DNA of 34,325 nt from NCBI GenBank assembly GCA_001914785.1, contig MNDE01000133.1, forward strand, positions 1-34,325. Direction: 5' to 3'. The stretch is from Acidobacteria bacterium 13_2_20CM_57_17. Its GTDB lineage: Bacteria > Acidobacteriota > Terriglobia > Acidiferrales > UBA7541. The notes beneath the pieces are model-generated. The model searched no databases. It saw only the letters and a program-made list of their open reading frames with translations, and was not told the DNA's origin. Below, in pieces: positions 16,674 through 24,991 of this stretch (the stretch's first letter is position 1; every line of letters begins with the position of its first letter). Made by a program: the position numbers and the translations under genes.

Positions 16674-17045
16674 ATGAAATTCCTAAGCATGTATAAGAGC
16701 GTGGAAAAGGGCGTTCCTCCCTCACAAGAGGAGATGGCCAAAATGGGCAAACTTGTTGAGGAAGGTTTTAAGGCCGGCTGGCTGTTGGCGACCGAAGGCT
16801 GCCTGCCCAGCGCACTTGGCGCGCGGGTGCGCAACTCGAGCGGGAAGGTGACGGTGACCGATGGCCCCTTTACAGAGGCGAAGGAAGTTGTCGGCGGGTT
16901 CGCTATCCTTCGGGCAAACTCCAAGGCAGAGGCCATCCAATTAGCGAAAGATTTCTTGCAGGTCGTTGGCGAGGGTGAGTGCGAGCTTCGACAGATCTAT
17001 GAAGCGGACACGTGCATGCACCAGGAAAAGGCCACGACGGCTTAG
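16674..17045 (+). CDS. DGPF/YCII-domain protein 2
   Basis: This 123-residue paralogue begins MKFLSMYKSVEKGVPP, with AAGGAG 8 bp upstream, and carries DGPFTEAKEVVGGFAIL (63-79). Overall length and blocks match the DGPF family. It is preceded by its own ECF42-type promoter, so it can be expressed independently of DGPF 1. An upstream frame extension to 16632 lacks a ribosome-binding site. Function as above is not known biochemically. Confidence 0.88.
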   Translation: MKFLSMYKSVEKGVPPSQEEMAKMGKLVEEGFKAGWLLATEGCLPSALGARVRNSSGKVTVTDGPFTEAKEVVGGFAILRANSKAEAIQLAKDFLQVVGEGECELRQIYEADTCMHQEKATTA

Positions 17046-17117
17046 TTGTAATCGTTGCGGCGTGCCGCAGCCTTGAAAGCAGAATTAGCTTCGAACCAAA
17101 AAAAAGGAGATGTGACG

Positions 17118-17492
17118 ATGCGATTCATGATGATAGTTAAGTCGTCTGAGAGTTCGGGCCGTCCGCCCCAAGCATTAATGGACGCCATCGACAAGCTCGG
17201 GCAAGAGGCGAACAAAGCCGGCACGATGGTCGCAAGCGGCGGGCTGGCCCCCACTGCGGTGAGCACGCGCATCCGGGTTTCTCGAGGGCAGCTAACGAAG
17301 ATCGACGGACCTTTCACCGAGGCCAAAGAAGTCATCGGCGGATATGCGATCTTTGATTTGAAGTCGAAAGAAGAAGCCATCGAAGGGGCGCAGCGCTTCA
17401 TGGAACTGCACAAGAAACACTGGCCAGGGTGGGAAGGCGAGACGGAAATTCGCCAGATCTTCGGGCCGGAAGAGTTCGCTCACAAAGCATAG
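17118..17492 (+). CDS. DGPF/YCII-domain protein 3
   Basis: The 124-residue product starts MRFMMIVKSSESSG at ATG 17118 (AGGAG about 9 bp upstream) and has DGPFTEAKEVIGGYAIFDLKS at residues 63 onward. There is no TGTCGA promoter in the 72-bp gap before it, so it is most likely transcribed with DGPF 2. The sigma factor begins 90 bp later. The three DGPF proteins are diverged, not recent copies. Confidence 0.88.
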   Translation: MRFMMIVKSSESSGRPPQALMDAIDKLGQEANKAGTMVASGGLAPTAVSTRIRVSRGQLTKIDGPFTEAKEVIGGYAIFDLKSKEEAIEGAQRFMELHKKHWPGWEGETEIRQIFGPEEFAHKA

Positions 17493-17582
17493 GAGTTCTC
17501 GGGCGCTCGGATGGCCGCGAACCTATAGTCGCCGCACGCCTGGACTTGCAGGAGGGGATTGAAGATGATGTGATGGGTAGCC

Positions 17583-18860
17583 GTGACGGCTATCGACACA
17601 CATCGCGCGATTGACGCCGTCTGGCGAATCGAGTCGGCCAGGATCATCGCCGGGCTGACGCGCATTGTGCGCGACGTCGGCCTTGCCGAGGAGCTCGCGC
17701 AAGACGCTCTAGTCGCCGCACTCGAACGATGGCCAGAGTCGGGCATCCCGGATAACCCAGGCGCCTGGCTCATGGCCACCGCGAAGCATCGCGCGATCGA
17801 TAACATTCGCCGGAACAAACTTCTCGAACGCAAACATGAAGAATTAGGTCGCGAGCTCAAGGCGCAACAAGAGGCGGCTGTGGCGGATTTTGAAATCGCG
17901 CAGGACGATGACATCGGCGATGATCTTCTTCGCCTCGTATTCATTTCTTGTCATCCGGTCCTTTCTACGGAAGGCCGTGTTGCGCTAACGCTTCGTTTGC
18001 TCGGAGGTTTAACCACCGACGAAATTGCACGCGCCTTCCTGGTGCCCGAACCGACTGTCGCGCAGCGCATCGTCCGGGCCAAGAGGACTCTCAGCGAGGC
18101 GAGCGTCCCCTTTGAGGTTCCCCGCGGGCCCAACCTTGCCGCCCGTTTGTCATCCGTGCTGGAAGTGATCTACCTCATCTTCAATGAAGGCTACTCGGCG
18201 ACGTCCGGGGACGACTGGATGCGCCCTGCGCTTTGCGAGGATGCGCTGCGTCTCGGGAGAATCCTTGCCGGACTCGCTCCGAACGAGCCGGAGGTTCACG
18301 GGCTGGTCGCACTGATGGAGATTCAGGCGTCTCGCGCGCGAGCACGAACTGGTCCGTCGGGGGAACCGATCCTGCTGCTGGACCAAGACCGCGCGCGATG
18401 GGATCAACTCCTGATCCACCGCGGTCTCGCGGCACTTGAGCGTGCCGAGCAGTTTGGAGGCGCGTCTGGTGCATATGCGCTGCAGGCGGCCATCGCGGCG
18501 TGTCACGCTCGCGCGCGTACTCCTGCGGAAACGGATTGGCGACGAATCGCCTCGCTCTATGACGCGCTCGCAGAGCTTACGCTCTCGCCCATCGTGGAAC
18601 TAAATCGCGCGGTCGCGTACGCTATGGCCTTGGGTCCGGCCGCTGGACTTGAGCTCGTCGACGCGCTGGCTTCGGAGCCGTCTCTCAAGTCCTACCATCT
18701 CTTGCCCAGCGTTCGCGGCGACTTTCTTTTCAAGCTTCGCCGCTTCCCCGAGGCGCAGGCAGAGTTCGAGCGCGCCGCATCGCTCACACGCAACGGCCGA
18801 GAACGCCAATTGCTGCTCGACCGCGCCCGAGCGTGCGCGGGAGGGCTGTCACAGCCCTAG
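17583..18860 (+). CDS. ECF42-type RNA polymerase sigma factor with C-terminal TPR-like domain
   Basis: The 425-residue product has the sigma-2 region at about residues 10-80 (DNPGAWLMATAKHRAIDNIRRNK, 57-79), sigma-4 at about 130-172 (LTLRLLGGLTTDEIARAFLVPEPTVAQRI), and a long C-terminal helical part with LIFNEGYSA (198-206), a typical ECF42 feature. GTG 17583 is the only start before an in-frame TGA at 17571-17573. It lies downstream of the DGPF genes and probably controls the three TGTCGA promoters. No own TGTCGA site precedes it, so autoregulation would be through read-through from promoter 3. No anti-sigma gene is present, consistent with ECF42 control by the C-terminal extension. Confidence 0.88.
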   Translation: MTAIDTHRAIDAVWRIESARIIAGLTRIVRDVGLAEELAQDALVAALERWPESGIPDNPGAWLMATAKHRAIDNIRRNKLLERKHEELGRELKAQQEAAVADFEIAQDDDIGDDLLRLVFISCHPVLSTEGRVALTLRLLGGLTTDEIARAFLVPEPTVAQRIVRAKRTLSEASVPFEVPRGPNLAARLSSVLEVIYLIFNEGYSATSGDDWMRPALCEDALRLGRILAGLAPNEPEVHGLVALMEIQASRARARTGPSGEPILLLDQDRARWDQLLIHRGLAALERAEQFGGASGAYALQAAIAACHARARTPAETDWRRIASLYDALAELTLSPIVELNRAVAYAMALGPAAGLELVDALASEPSLKSYHLLPSVRGDFLFKLRRFPEAQAEFERAASLTRNGRERQLLLDRARACAGGLSQP

Positions 18861-18927
18861 CCGCGATGAAGAAGACCGCAAACTGGCGTAATGAAAATTT
18901 GAACGGGGCGAGTTATCATGGGCTCGC

Positions 18928-20151
18928 ATGAAGACAACGCTGGTTTCTGACAGCGCGCTGCGTGAAGCGACCGGCGAAACTCGTCCGGTCGAAGTGTCCG
19001 TGGTGATCCCATGCCTTAATGAAGCGAATTCGCTGGCGTACTGCGTGGACAAAGCCAGGAAGGCGCTCCAGGAGGCAGGGCTAAGCGGCGAAGTGGTGGT
19101 TGCGGACAACGGGTCGACGGACGGTTCGATTGAGATTGCGGAAGAGCATGGCGCGCGCGTGATTCGCGTGGAGCAGCGGGGGTACGGCGCAGCACTGAGA
19201 GCGGGCATCGCCGGCGCGCGAGGTCCCTTCATTATTATGGGTGACGCGGACGACAGCTACGACTTCAGCGACGTGCCGCGATTCGTGGAAAAGCTGCGCG
19301 AGGGCAACGACATCGTGCTGGGCAACAGATTCCGGGGAGAGATCAAGCCGGGGGCCATGCCGCTTCTTCACAAGTACTTCGGCAATCCCGGCCTGACGGC
19401 TGTGCTCAATACTTTGTTTCATGCGCACATCGGAGACGGTTACTGCGGCATGAGGGGACTCACGCGCAGCCTCTACGACCGCTTGGACCTGCGAAGTTCA
19501 GGGATGGAATTCGCTCTGGAGATGGTCATCAAGTCCGCGCAAATCGGGGCCCGCATGACAGAGATCCCCATCGTTCTGTGGCCGGACAAGCGCGGGCGCG
19601 CGCCGCATCTCCGCAGTTTTCGCGACGGCTGGCGCAGCCTGCGGTTCATGCTGCTGTACGCGCCGAACTGGCTTTTCCTGCTGCCGGGCAGCTCGCTGGT
19701 GCTTGCCGGGCTCGCACTCGTGTTTTGGCTGTTGCGGGGACCACGCCAGATTTCTTCCCACGTGGTGCTGGACATTCACACCATGATTTTCGGAGTGATC
19801 TTCACGTTGCTGGGAGTACAGATTCTCTCGATCGGGGCGTTCGCAAAAGTATTCAGCTACGCGCACCGGTTTGACCGGCATTCCGTTTCCTTGAGGCGTG
19901 TCCTAAAGAGCGTGACTCTGGAGACGGGTTTGCTTGCGGGAGGCGGACTGTTTCTGATGGGATTTGCCGGGTGCGCGTGGATTACCTGGAAGTGGGCGGC
20001 GAGCGGTTTCGGGGAGCTGCACGAAATCCGGGAGGTACTCTTCTGGTCCATGTGGTTGTTCCTCGGATTACAAATTATTTTTGCCGCTTTCTTCCTGAGC
20101 ATGCTGGGCATCAGCCGCGAAACTTTCATCGGCGACTACGATTTAAGATAA
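18928..20151 (+). CDS. Family 2 glycosyltransferase with C-terminal membrane domain
   Basis: The 407-residue protein has a GT-A domain: VVIPCLNEA (about 27-35), VADNGSTD, the DADDSYDF metal/nucleotide motif and a later GYCGMRGLTR block, matching the dolichyl-phosphate mannose synthase-like GT2 group. After residue 245 there are about four hydrophobic segments (FLLPGSSLVLAGLALVFWLL, TMIFGVIFTLLGVQIL, LLAGGGLFLMGFAGCAW and WLFLGLQIIFAAFFLSML). It therefore transfers a sugar to a membrane lipid carrier at the cytoplasmic face. The next gene is a convergent GT-C-like protein, so both may serve one glycan pathway. Confidence 0.87.
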   Translation: MKTTLVSDSALREATGETRPVEVSVVIPCLNEANSLAYCVDKARKALQEAGLSGEVVVADNGSTDGSIEIAEEHGARVIRVEQRGYGAALRAGIAGARGPFIIMGDADDSYDFSDVPRFVEKLREGNDIVLGNRFRGEIKPGAMPLLHKYFGNPGLTAVLNTLFHAHIGDGYCGMRGLTRSLYDRLDLRSSGMEFALEMVIKSAQIGARMTEIPIVLWPDKRGRAPHLRSFRDGWRSLRFMLLYAPNWLFLLPGSSLVLAGLALVFWLLRGPRQISSHVVLDIHTMIFGVIFTLLGVQILSIGAFAKVFSYAHRFDRHSVSLRRVLKSVTLETGLLAGGGLFLMGFAGCAWITWKWAASGFGELHEIREVLFWSMWLFLGLQIIFAAFFLSMLGISRETFIGDYDLR

Positions 20152-20199
20152 TTCTCGATTCCACGGCGCCGGCCATGACTCAATAATTTCCTCCTGCCG

Positions 20200-21906
20200 C
20201 TACTTTGGAGGCGAAGTTCGCGGCGCTTGATAGGGAACTAATTCCGTGTTGTCCCTGTCGGGTTCGACGAGCCAAATCTGGCGATCTCTAAAATATGCGA
20301 AGAGCCTGGCATTTTGTTCAGCAGCGAGTTCGCGCGCCCATAGAACTTTGGCCGTATCGATTTCCGCTCCGTTGTAGACCCATTCGTCGTGGAGGTTGTG
20401 ATCTTCTTCGTAGCGCACCATGATCAAGTGCTTGCCGGGGGTGCCAGCGAGCTTTTTTGCAATAACCGCGCGGCTGGGGTCTCCCTTACAGGCCCAGTCC
20501 AAATGGTCGCAGACATGTTGCTGCACGGAGAAACCAACATTTGTCGCGAGAAGTAAAATGGCGGCCCAGGAAAGCGCGTGGCCGAGCGGGCGTCCACCTG
20601 GACGGATGGTTCGGAGGTGGCGAATCGCCTGTACGAGAAGGAGAAAAATTAAGGAAGTCAGGGGTGCGGCGTAATGTGGCATGGACCAAATCAAAAGCAG
20701 GAATCCGGACGTTCCCAGTAGAAACATCAGAAGCGGAAAACGCATCTTGCGATCGAAAAAAGCAAAAGGCAATCCCGGCAAAAGCAGCAAAGCACCCCAC
20801 CAGAAGTAGGTACTGCCACTGCGCGTCAATTTTTCAACTGTAACCTTCCAAACGTCCGGCCAGGTATTGCGATAATCCTCGCGCTCCCAACCGTTGTAGA
20901 AATCCTCGAACTGCTCATTGTTGTATTGAATCGGCTCTTTAGGATGGTTCCACAAGAATAGCCCGGTCGTGCGATACGTCCGCGAGTTTAAGGCATAAGG
21001 GAAGAGGAGGGCGTTACCAGTCAGCCGCCAATTGTAGTAGCCAATGAAGCCGGCGGTCAGCAGCAGAACAATGGCCAGCGGCGCGAAAACGCGGACGACG
21101 CGCACGCGCGGCGGGGCGGCCGATTTTGTTTTTCCTACGAGCCACCAGAGGAACCAGCCTGCGACGGGGATAGAAAGGAGCAAACCCTCGTAGGGACGGG
21201 AGTTCGCGAGGATGGCGATTCCCAGGCCAAGCAGCAAAGCATCGCGGGTGCGCGCGCGGCGTATGATGCACGGCATTGCGCCGAGCACTAGAGCGCCGCC
21301 AGTGGCGGCGACTGCTCCGCCCCAGTAGCTGTTCATCCAATAACTGGCGATTCCGAATTTCAACGCGGCCAGCGCGGCGCCAAGGAGTGCCCACCTTGCC
21401 GGAAGCCAGGCCTGCAACATCCAGAGAATTGCGGCGCACATGACAGCAACGCTCAAGAGCACGCCGATCCAGGGATGGCCCAGCAATTGACCAAGCGCTA
21501 GGACGGCTCCCTGCCCGGGCGGATACTTCGACGCATAAGCGGGAAACCAATTCACGTGAAACGATTCGAAACTGATCCACATGGGATGAGGCGGATTGGC
21601 GAGACGGCCGCGAGCAAGCGTGTCCCCGAGAAGCAGGTAGCTGTATTCGTCATGGATTCCAGGAACAGGGACGTGCAATCGCGGAAGAACTGCAATCCGG
21701 ACACCGAGGACGATGAAGAACACGGCGACCATCACAAGCGTCGTGCGTTCTGCCAAGCGGGATAGACGAGATTCAACTGCGTGAAATATCCTTGAAATAA
21801 AACCCGGCAGATATATGGCAAGAAGCGAAGAAAAAAAGGCCATGCCCAGGGTCGCGCCGAGCACAGGAGGTACGCGCATCAACAGAATGTCAATGAAGGC
21901 ACCCAT
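20200..21906 (-). CDS. Multi-pass membrane protein, GT-C glycosyltransferase-like
   Basis: The product has 568 residues and about ten or more transmembrane segments. After the first segments it carries PGIHDEYSYLLLGDTL, an acidic pair in the first periplasmic loop as in GT-C enzymes, followed by SYWMNSYWGG, ANSRPYEGLLLSIP and a C-terminal soluble domain of about 90 residues with KHLIMVRYEEDHN. These features suggest use of a polyprenyl-phosphate sugar donor. Start at ATG 21906; the alternative ATG (MRVPPVLG) is internal. Convergent with the GT2 gene, end to end with 48 bp between. Confidence 0.6.
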   Translation of the reverse strand: MGAFIDILLMRVPPVLGATLGMAFFSSLLAIYLPGFISRIFHAVESRLSRLAERTTLVMVAVFFIVLGVRIAVLPRLHVPVPGIHDEYSYLLLGDTLARGRLANPPHPMWISFESFHVNWFPAYASKYPPGQGAVLALGQLLGHPWIGVLLSVAVMCAAILWMLQAWLPARWALLGAALAALKFGIASYWMNSYWGGAVAATGGALVLGAMPCIIRRARTRDALLLGLGIAILANSRPYEGLLLSIPVAGWFLWWLVGKTKSAAPPRVRVVRVFAPLAIVLLLTAGFIGYYNWRLTGNALLFPYALNSRTYRTTGLFLWNHPKEPIQYNNEQFEDFYNGWEREDYRNTWPDVWKVTVEKLTRSGSTYFWWGALLLLPGLPFAFFDRKMRFPLLMFLLGTSGFLLLIWSMPHYAAPLTSLIFLLLVQAIRHLRTIRPGGRPLGHALSWAAILLLATNVGFSVQQHVCDHLDWACKGDPSRAVIAKKLAGTPGKHLIMVRYEEDHNLHDEWVYNGAEIDTAKVLWARELAAEQNARLFAYFRDRQIWLVEPDRDNTELVPYQAPRTSPPK

Positions 21907-22005
21907 CGAGTATGCAAGATTTCAGTATTGAATTGTGGCACGCGGCCGAAAAACTAGAAAGCAACCAAGTTAGGGAGTCAGCTCGAAGAGAATGGGACGG
22001 CTGAT

Positions 22006-23262
22006 TTAGCGTTCGATTTCGATCTCGGTGGTGTGGTTGGGATCCTGAGCCGCCGGTTTGCGTGCAGATTGTTGTTTAGGGCGATCCTCGAGGTAATCGG
22101 CCATTTCCAGGCGCAGATTTCCCGCATTGGTCGAATACGTCAGTCCGGTTTCAAAGTCGACGATTCCCGCGCGAACGAGCCTGTCAATCTCGCCATCGAA
22201 GTGCTGCATGCCTTCGGTGCTGCCATCGCGCATGGCATCGAGAAGCGACTTGCCTTCGGCTTCGCCTTTCTCAACATACTCGCGCGTGCGCATCGTGGAC
22301 TTGAGGATTTCCACCGCGGCGATACGTCCCTTGCCATCCTTCCGCGGAAGCAGACGCTGGGAGACGATGTATCGGAACGCCTTGGAGAGACGTGTGCGAA
22401 TGGCTTGTTGATCGGCCATGGGAAAAACTCCAACGATGCGTTCCACGGTCTTCGACGCATCAATGGTATGCAGCGTGGACATGACCAAGTGACCTGTTTC
22501 CGAAGCTTCCAGAGCGATCTCAATGGTTTCCCGGTCGCGCATTTCACCGACAAGAATGACTTTTGGCGCTTGGCGAAGGGCCGCGCGCAAAGCCAACGCA
22601 AAGGTTGGCGTGTCCGAATGCAATTCGCGCTGATGGATGGTCGCTTTCTTGTGACGATGAAGAAACTCGATGGGGTCTTCAATGGTAAGAATGTGGTAAG
22701 CCTTCTCCGCGTTCATTCTATCGAGGATGGCAGCGAGAGTGGAAGATTTGCCGGAACCGGTTGGACCTGTCACAAGCACGACGCCGTTGCGCAGATCGAC
22801 GATTTCCTTCAGAGCCTCCGGCAGATGCAGCTCCTCGAATCCGGGGATCTTGTCCGGAACGACGCGCATTACAATGGCGCAGCTTCCGCGCTGCTTAAAA
22901 ATATTCACGCGAAAACGCGCGACACCGGCTATGCCATAGGAAAGGTCAGCGGAGCCGTTCTGCTCGAGCTTGCGGATAGGCGTCTCGTTCTTCCCCATGA
23001 TGTCGTTGGCAATCGAGAGAGTGTCTTGAGAACTGAGACACTCCAGGCCCTTATATTTGAGCTCCATGAGCTGGCCGCTGACTTCGATTTGCGGGGCGCG
23101 GCCGGGCGAGAAAATCAGGTCGCTGACGTGCGGGCTGGCCTTCAACATGGCAGCGACGAGTTGTGCTGTATGAATCGTCCTTTGCACGGCAGGCGCAGAC
23201 GAGGGTGCTGATGCCTGAGTAGGGGCAGCCGGTGGCGGCACCGTCGGGGCTAGTGTTTCCAT
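22006..23262 (-). CDS. pilT: PilT/GspE-family ATPase (twitching-motility type)
   Basis: From ATG 23262 the product is 418 residues, with a Pro/Ala-rich N-terminus of about 45 residues. An upstream extension to 23370 is unlikely because its sequence is not family-like. Visible motifs are Walker A GPTGSGKSST, the Asp box (LTIEDPIEFLH), Walker B ILVGEMRDRET and the His box TGHLVMSTLHT, all in the PilT order. PilT hydrolyses ATP to retract type IV pili. The tail after residue 360 differs from canonical E. coli PilT and is acidic, so a PilT paralogue (PilU-like) is possible. No other pilus gene is adjacent. Confidence 0.87.
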   Translation of the reverse strand: METLAPTVPPPAAPTQASAPSSAPAVQRTIHTAQLVAAMLKASPHVSDLIFSPGRAPQIEVSGQLMELKYKGLECLSSQDTLSIANDIMGKNETPIRKLEQNGSADLSYGIAGVARFRVNIFKQRGSCAIVMRVVPDKIPGFEELHLPEALKEIVDLRNGVVLVTGPTGSGKSSTLAAILDRMNAEKAYHILTIEDPIEFLHRHKKATIHQRELHSDTPTFALALRAALRQAPKVILVGEMRDRETIEIALEASETGHLVMSTLHTIDASKTVERIVGVFPMADQQAIRTRLSKAFRYIVSQRLLPRKDGKGRIAAVEILKSTMRTREYVEKGEAEGKSLLDAMRDGSTEGMQHFDGEIDRLVRAGIVDFETGLTYSTNAGNLRLEMADYLEDRPKQQSARKPAAQDPNHTTEIEIER

Positions 23263-23440
23263 GGCTTGAATTGTGTCCTTGCGAGGCCCGAGAAACGAGG
23301 GCCATACGCGCAAACTCCAGCAAAAACGCTTCTCAATGTGACACTGTATTGTAGGCGAACTGACACCCACAACCAGTGAAGGTTCACGCTTAATTTCTTG
23401 AGAAGCACTGTACGAACGGGTAGGTTATGCAGGGCACGCA

Positions 23441-24100
23441 CTACTTTGTTCGGCGGCCGAGAAGCAAGAAGTCTTGGTCCGCTGACGCGGAATCCAGAAA
23501 AAGCGCAGCACAGTCATCGACAATCCAGTCGGAGCCAGCTTCCTGAAGTTCGTCGTCGGTCGCGGTGGTGCGCAGGGCGATAACGCGCGCTCCTGCTGCC
23601 TTGCCGGCTCGAATTCCGGCGGGAGCATCCTCGATGACAATGCAGTCGCTTGCGGGTACACCGAGGAATTGTGCGCCTTTCAGATAGGGCTCAGGGTCTG
23701 GCTTGCCATGTTTCACATCGGTTGAGGTGACCAGATGCCTGGGTTTCGGCAGGCCCGCCGCTCCGATGCGAACTCCTGCCAGCGGCCGAGTGCAGGAGGT
23801 GACGATCGCCCAGCGCCGTAAAGGGAGCGCTTGAAGCAACTCCATCGCCCCAGGCAAAGGGATAACTCCGTCGACGTCGGCAATTTCGCGGCGTTCGACT
23901 TCGCGGTCTTCGGCGGCGTGATCGGCATGCGGCAGGAGTTCCCGTATGGTGGCGATACTTGGCCGCCCGTGCGCTTCCCTTACGACTTTGTCAGGGTCGA
24001 ACCCGCGCTCACGCGCCCAGCCCGCCCACACACGCGCAACCGCAGGCGTCGAATCCACTAAGACGCCATCCAGATCGAAGAGTAGACCGCGACACTTCAT
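23441..24100 (-). CDS. HAD-superfamily phosphatase (sugar-phosphatase type)
   Basis: The 219-residue protein has all four HAD motifs: DLDGVLVDS (motif I, Asp9 nucleophile, Asp11), VTSCTRP (motif II), HGKPDPEPYLKGA (motif III Lys) and IEDAPAGIRAGKAAG (motif IV). The alpha-helical cap between motifs I and II and the length place it in subfamily IA, close to sugar and glycerol phosphatases such as YfbT/HxpA. It acts on small phosphorylated metabolites in the cytoplasm. It lies 178 bp from pilT and no operon can be argued. Confidence 0.88.
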   Translation of the reverse strand: MKCRGLLFDLDGVLVDSTPAVARVWAGWARERGFDPDKVVREAHGRPSIATIRELLPHADHAAEDREVERREIADVDGVIPLPGAMELLQALPLRRWAIVTSCTRPLAGVRIGAAGLPKPRHLVTSTDVKHGKPDPEPYLKGAQFLGVPASDCIVIEDAPAGIRAGKAAGARVIALRTTATDDELQEAGSDWIVDDCAALFLDSASADQDFLLLGRRTK

Positions 24101-24191
24101 CGGAATTATCTATCAATGATAATTGGAACAGGCGAAACGTTATGCGGAAACCGCGTAATTTTCAGAGAGAAATAACCAAGTGCAGAATGTT

Positions 24192-24268
24192 TGGGGTGGG
24201 AGACGGGGATTGAACCCGCGACATTCGGTGCCACAGACCGACGCTCTACCAGCTGAGCTACTCCCACC
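24192..24268 (-). tRNA. tRNA-His (GTG)
   Basis: Read on the minus strand: 5' G(-1), acceptor GTGGGAG pairing with CTCCCAC, discriminator C, encoded CCA; D-arm TAGCTCAGCTGGTAGAGC; anticodon stem TCGGT/ACCGA with loop CTGTGGC (anticodon GTG); T-loop TTCAATC. The extra G paired to C73 is the histidine identity element. It is the target of the relic described below. Confidence 0.97.
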
Positions 24269-24285
24269 ACTGACTGACAACAAAC

Positions 24286-24314
24286 AGTTTACGCTACTTT
24301 TTGGCCAGTGCAAA
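24286..24314 (-). promoter_or_regulatory. tRNA-His promoter, weak match
   Basis: On the minus strand TAAACT (24286-24291) is a reasonable -10 with TTTGCA (24309-24314) 17 bp upstream. The same -10-region string AGTTTACGCTA recurs at 25357-25367, at exactly the same distance from the copied tRNA half. The stop codon of the integrase relic overlaps this -10. Confidence 0.45.
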
Positions 24315-24546
24315 AGGGGGTCAATGGGTCAATCACGTCAATTTTATTGCCAATCAGAGAGGGAATTGAGGCTAAAACACGCGAGCGATACTGTGGGCGA
24401 AGATGCGTGTAGCGCCTAACCATTCTCTCTGATCCGTGGCCGATCCATGACTTGATCACCTCAACGGGCGTGTTGTTCTCCACCAAGAAGGATACCCGCC
24501 CATGTCGGAAGCCGTGCATCCCGCCTTCGGGGATGCTGCGGCGTAG
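24289..24546 (-). pseudogene. Tyrosine-recombinase (integrase) C-terminal remnant
   Basis: The open part encodes LRRSIPEGG then MHGFRHGRVSFLVENNTP, WIGHGSERMVRRYTHL. These are the conserved second box of phage-type integrases: HxxR (His/Arg), WxGH (His) and the nucleophile Tyr37. The first catalytic Arg and the N-terminal DNA-binding domains are missing, and a TGA stands upstream of residue 1, so only the last quarter of the gene remains. It lies immediately upstream of tRNA-His and its stop falls in the tRNA promoter. Confidence 0.85.
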
Positions 24547-24729
24547 TCACCTTAGCTTGTTTGAGGATGAATAGGGAGGATGCTTGCTTGTAGTGCGCGA
24601 AAGCCCATTTCACAAGTTCGCGGCAGAACGGGCCGAGTTCCATACTTTCTCTGTCACCGCCCGTTGGATTTTTTCGGCGGTCATTTCGTTAATGCGGAAA
24701 CAGATTTGCTTTGAGTTGCCCGGGGTCAT
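24461..24729 (-). pseudogene. Ribbon-helix-helix-like gene, frameshifted
   Basis: Frame A (24610-24729, ATG 24729) encodes 39 residues with KQICFRINEMTAEKIQRAVTEK, the beta-strand plus helix of an RHH DNA-binding protein. Frame B then gives MELGPFCRELVKWAFAHYK, which fits the second helix, and the two frames overlap by about 30 bp. One shifted base would join them. The match is by pattern only. A gene regulating the adjacent integrase is the natural role, but this copy is probably dead. Confidence 0.35.
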
Positions 24730-24754
24730 GGGACATTCCTAGGTTGTGATACTA

Positions 24755-24789
24755 AAGGGCTGTTTTCGGCATTTAACCGAACGGCCCTT
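24755..24789. terminator. Stem-loop terminator, probably bidirectional
   Basis: Arms AAGGGC (24755-24760) and GCCCTT (24784-24789) pair, with CGG/CCG and GTT/AAC pairing inside, followed on the plus side by TTTTCG. It overlaps the stop of the small secreted protein (24773). Confidence 0.5.
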
Positions 24790-24991
24790 TTCGTATTTCG
24801 TCGCGCCACGACTTAATCTTTGGTTTGTGGGTTTTGGTGCACCTGGCTTGCTTCGTGTTCTTCTTGACGTCCTTGTTGGCTTCCTTGGCCTTGGCAGTAT
24901 CCTTGCCCTGAGCCTGTCCTACACCCGCTGTCATCAGTCCCGCGAGGGCAAGGGCGAGCATGCCTTTGCGAACGAGAATGTCCGGTCTCAT
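24773..24991 (-). CDS. Small Lys-rich secreted protein
   Basis: The product has 72 residues. AGGAG lies 9 bp before ATG 24991, and the N-terminus is a convincing signal peptide (MRPDILVRKGMLALALAGLM, then TAGVGQAQG). The mature part of about 44 residues is strongly basic (KDTAKAKEANKDVKKN, CTKTHKPKIKSW) and contains one Cys. No family is recognised. It lies inside the region bounded by the two tRNA-His halves, so it may have been carried by the element. Confidence 0.55.
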   Translation of the reverse strand: MRPDILVRKGMLALALAGLMTAGVGQAQGKDTAKAKEANKDVKKNTKQARCTKTHKPKIKSWRDEIRKGPFG

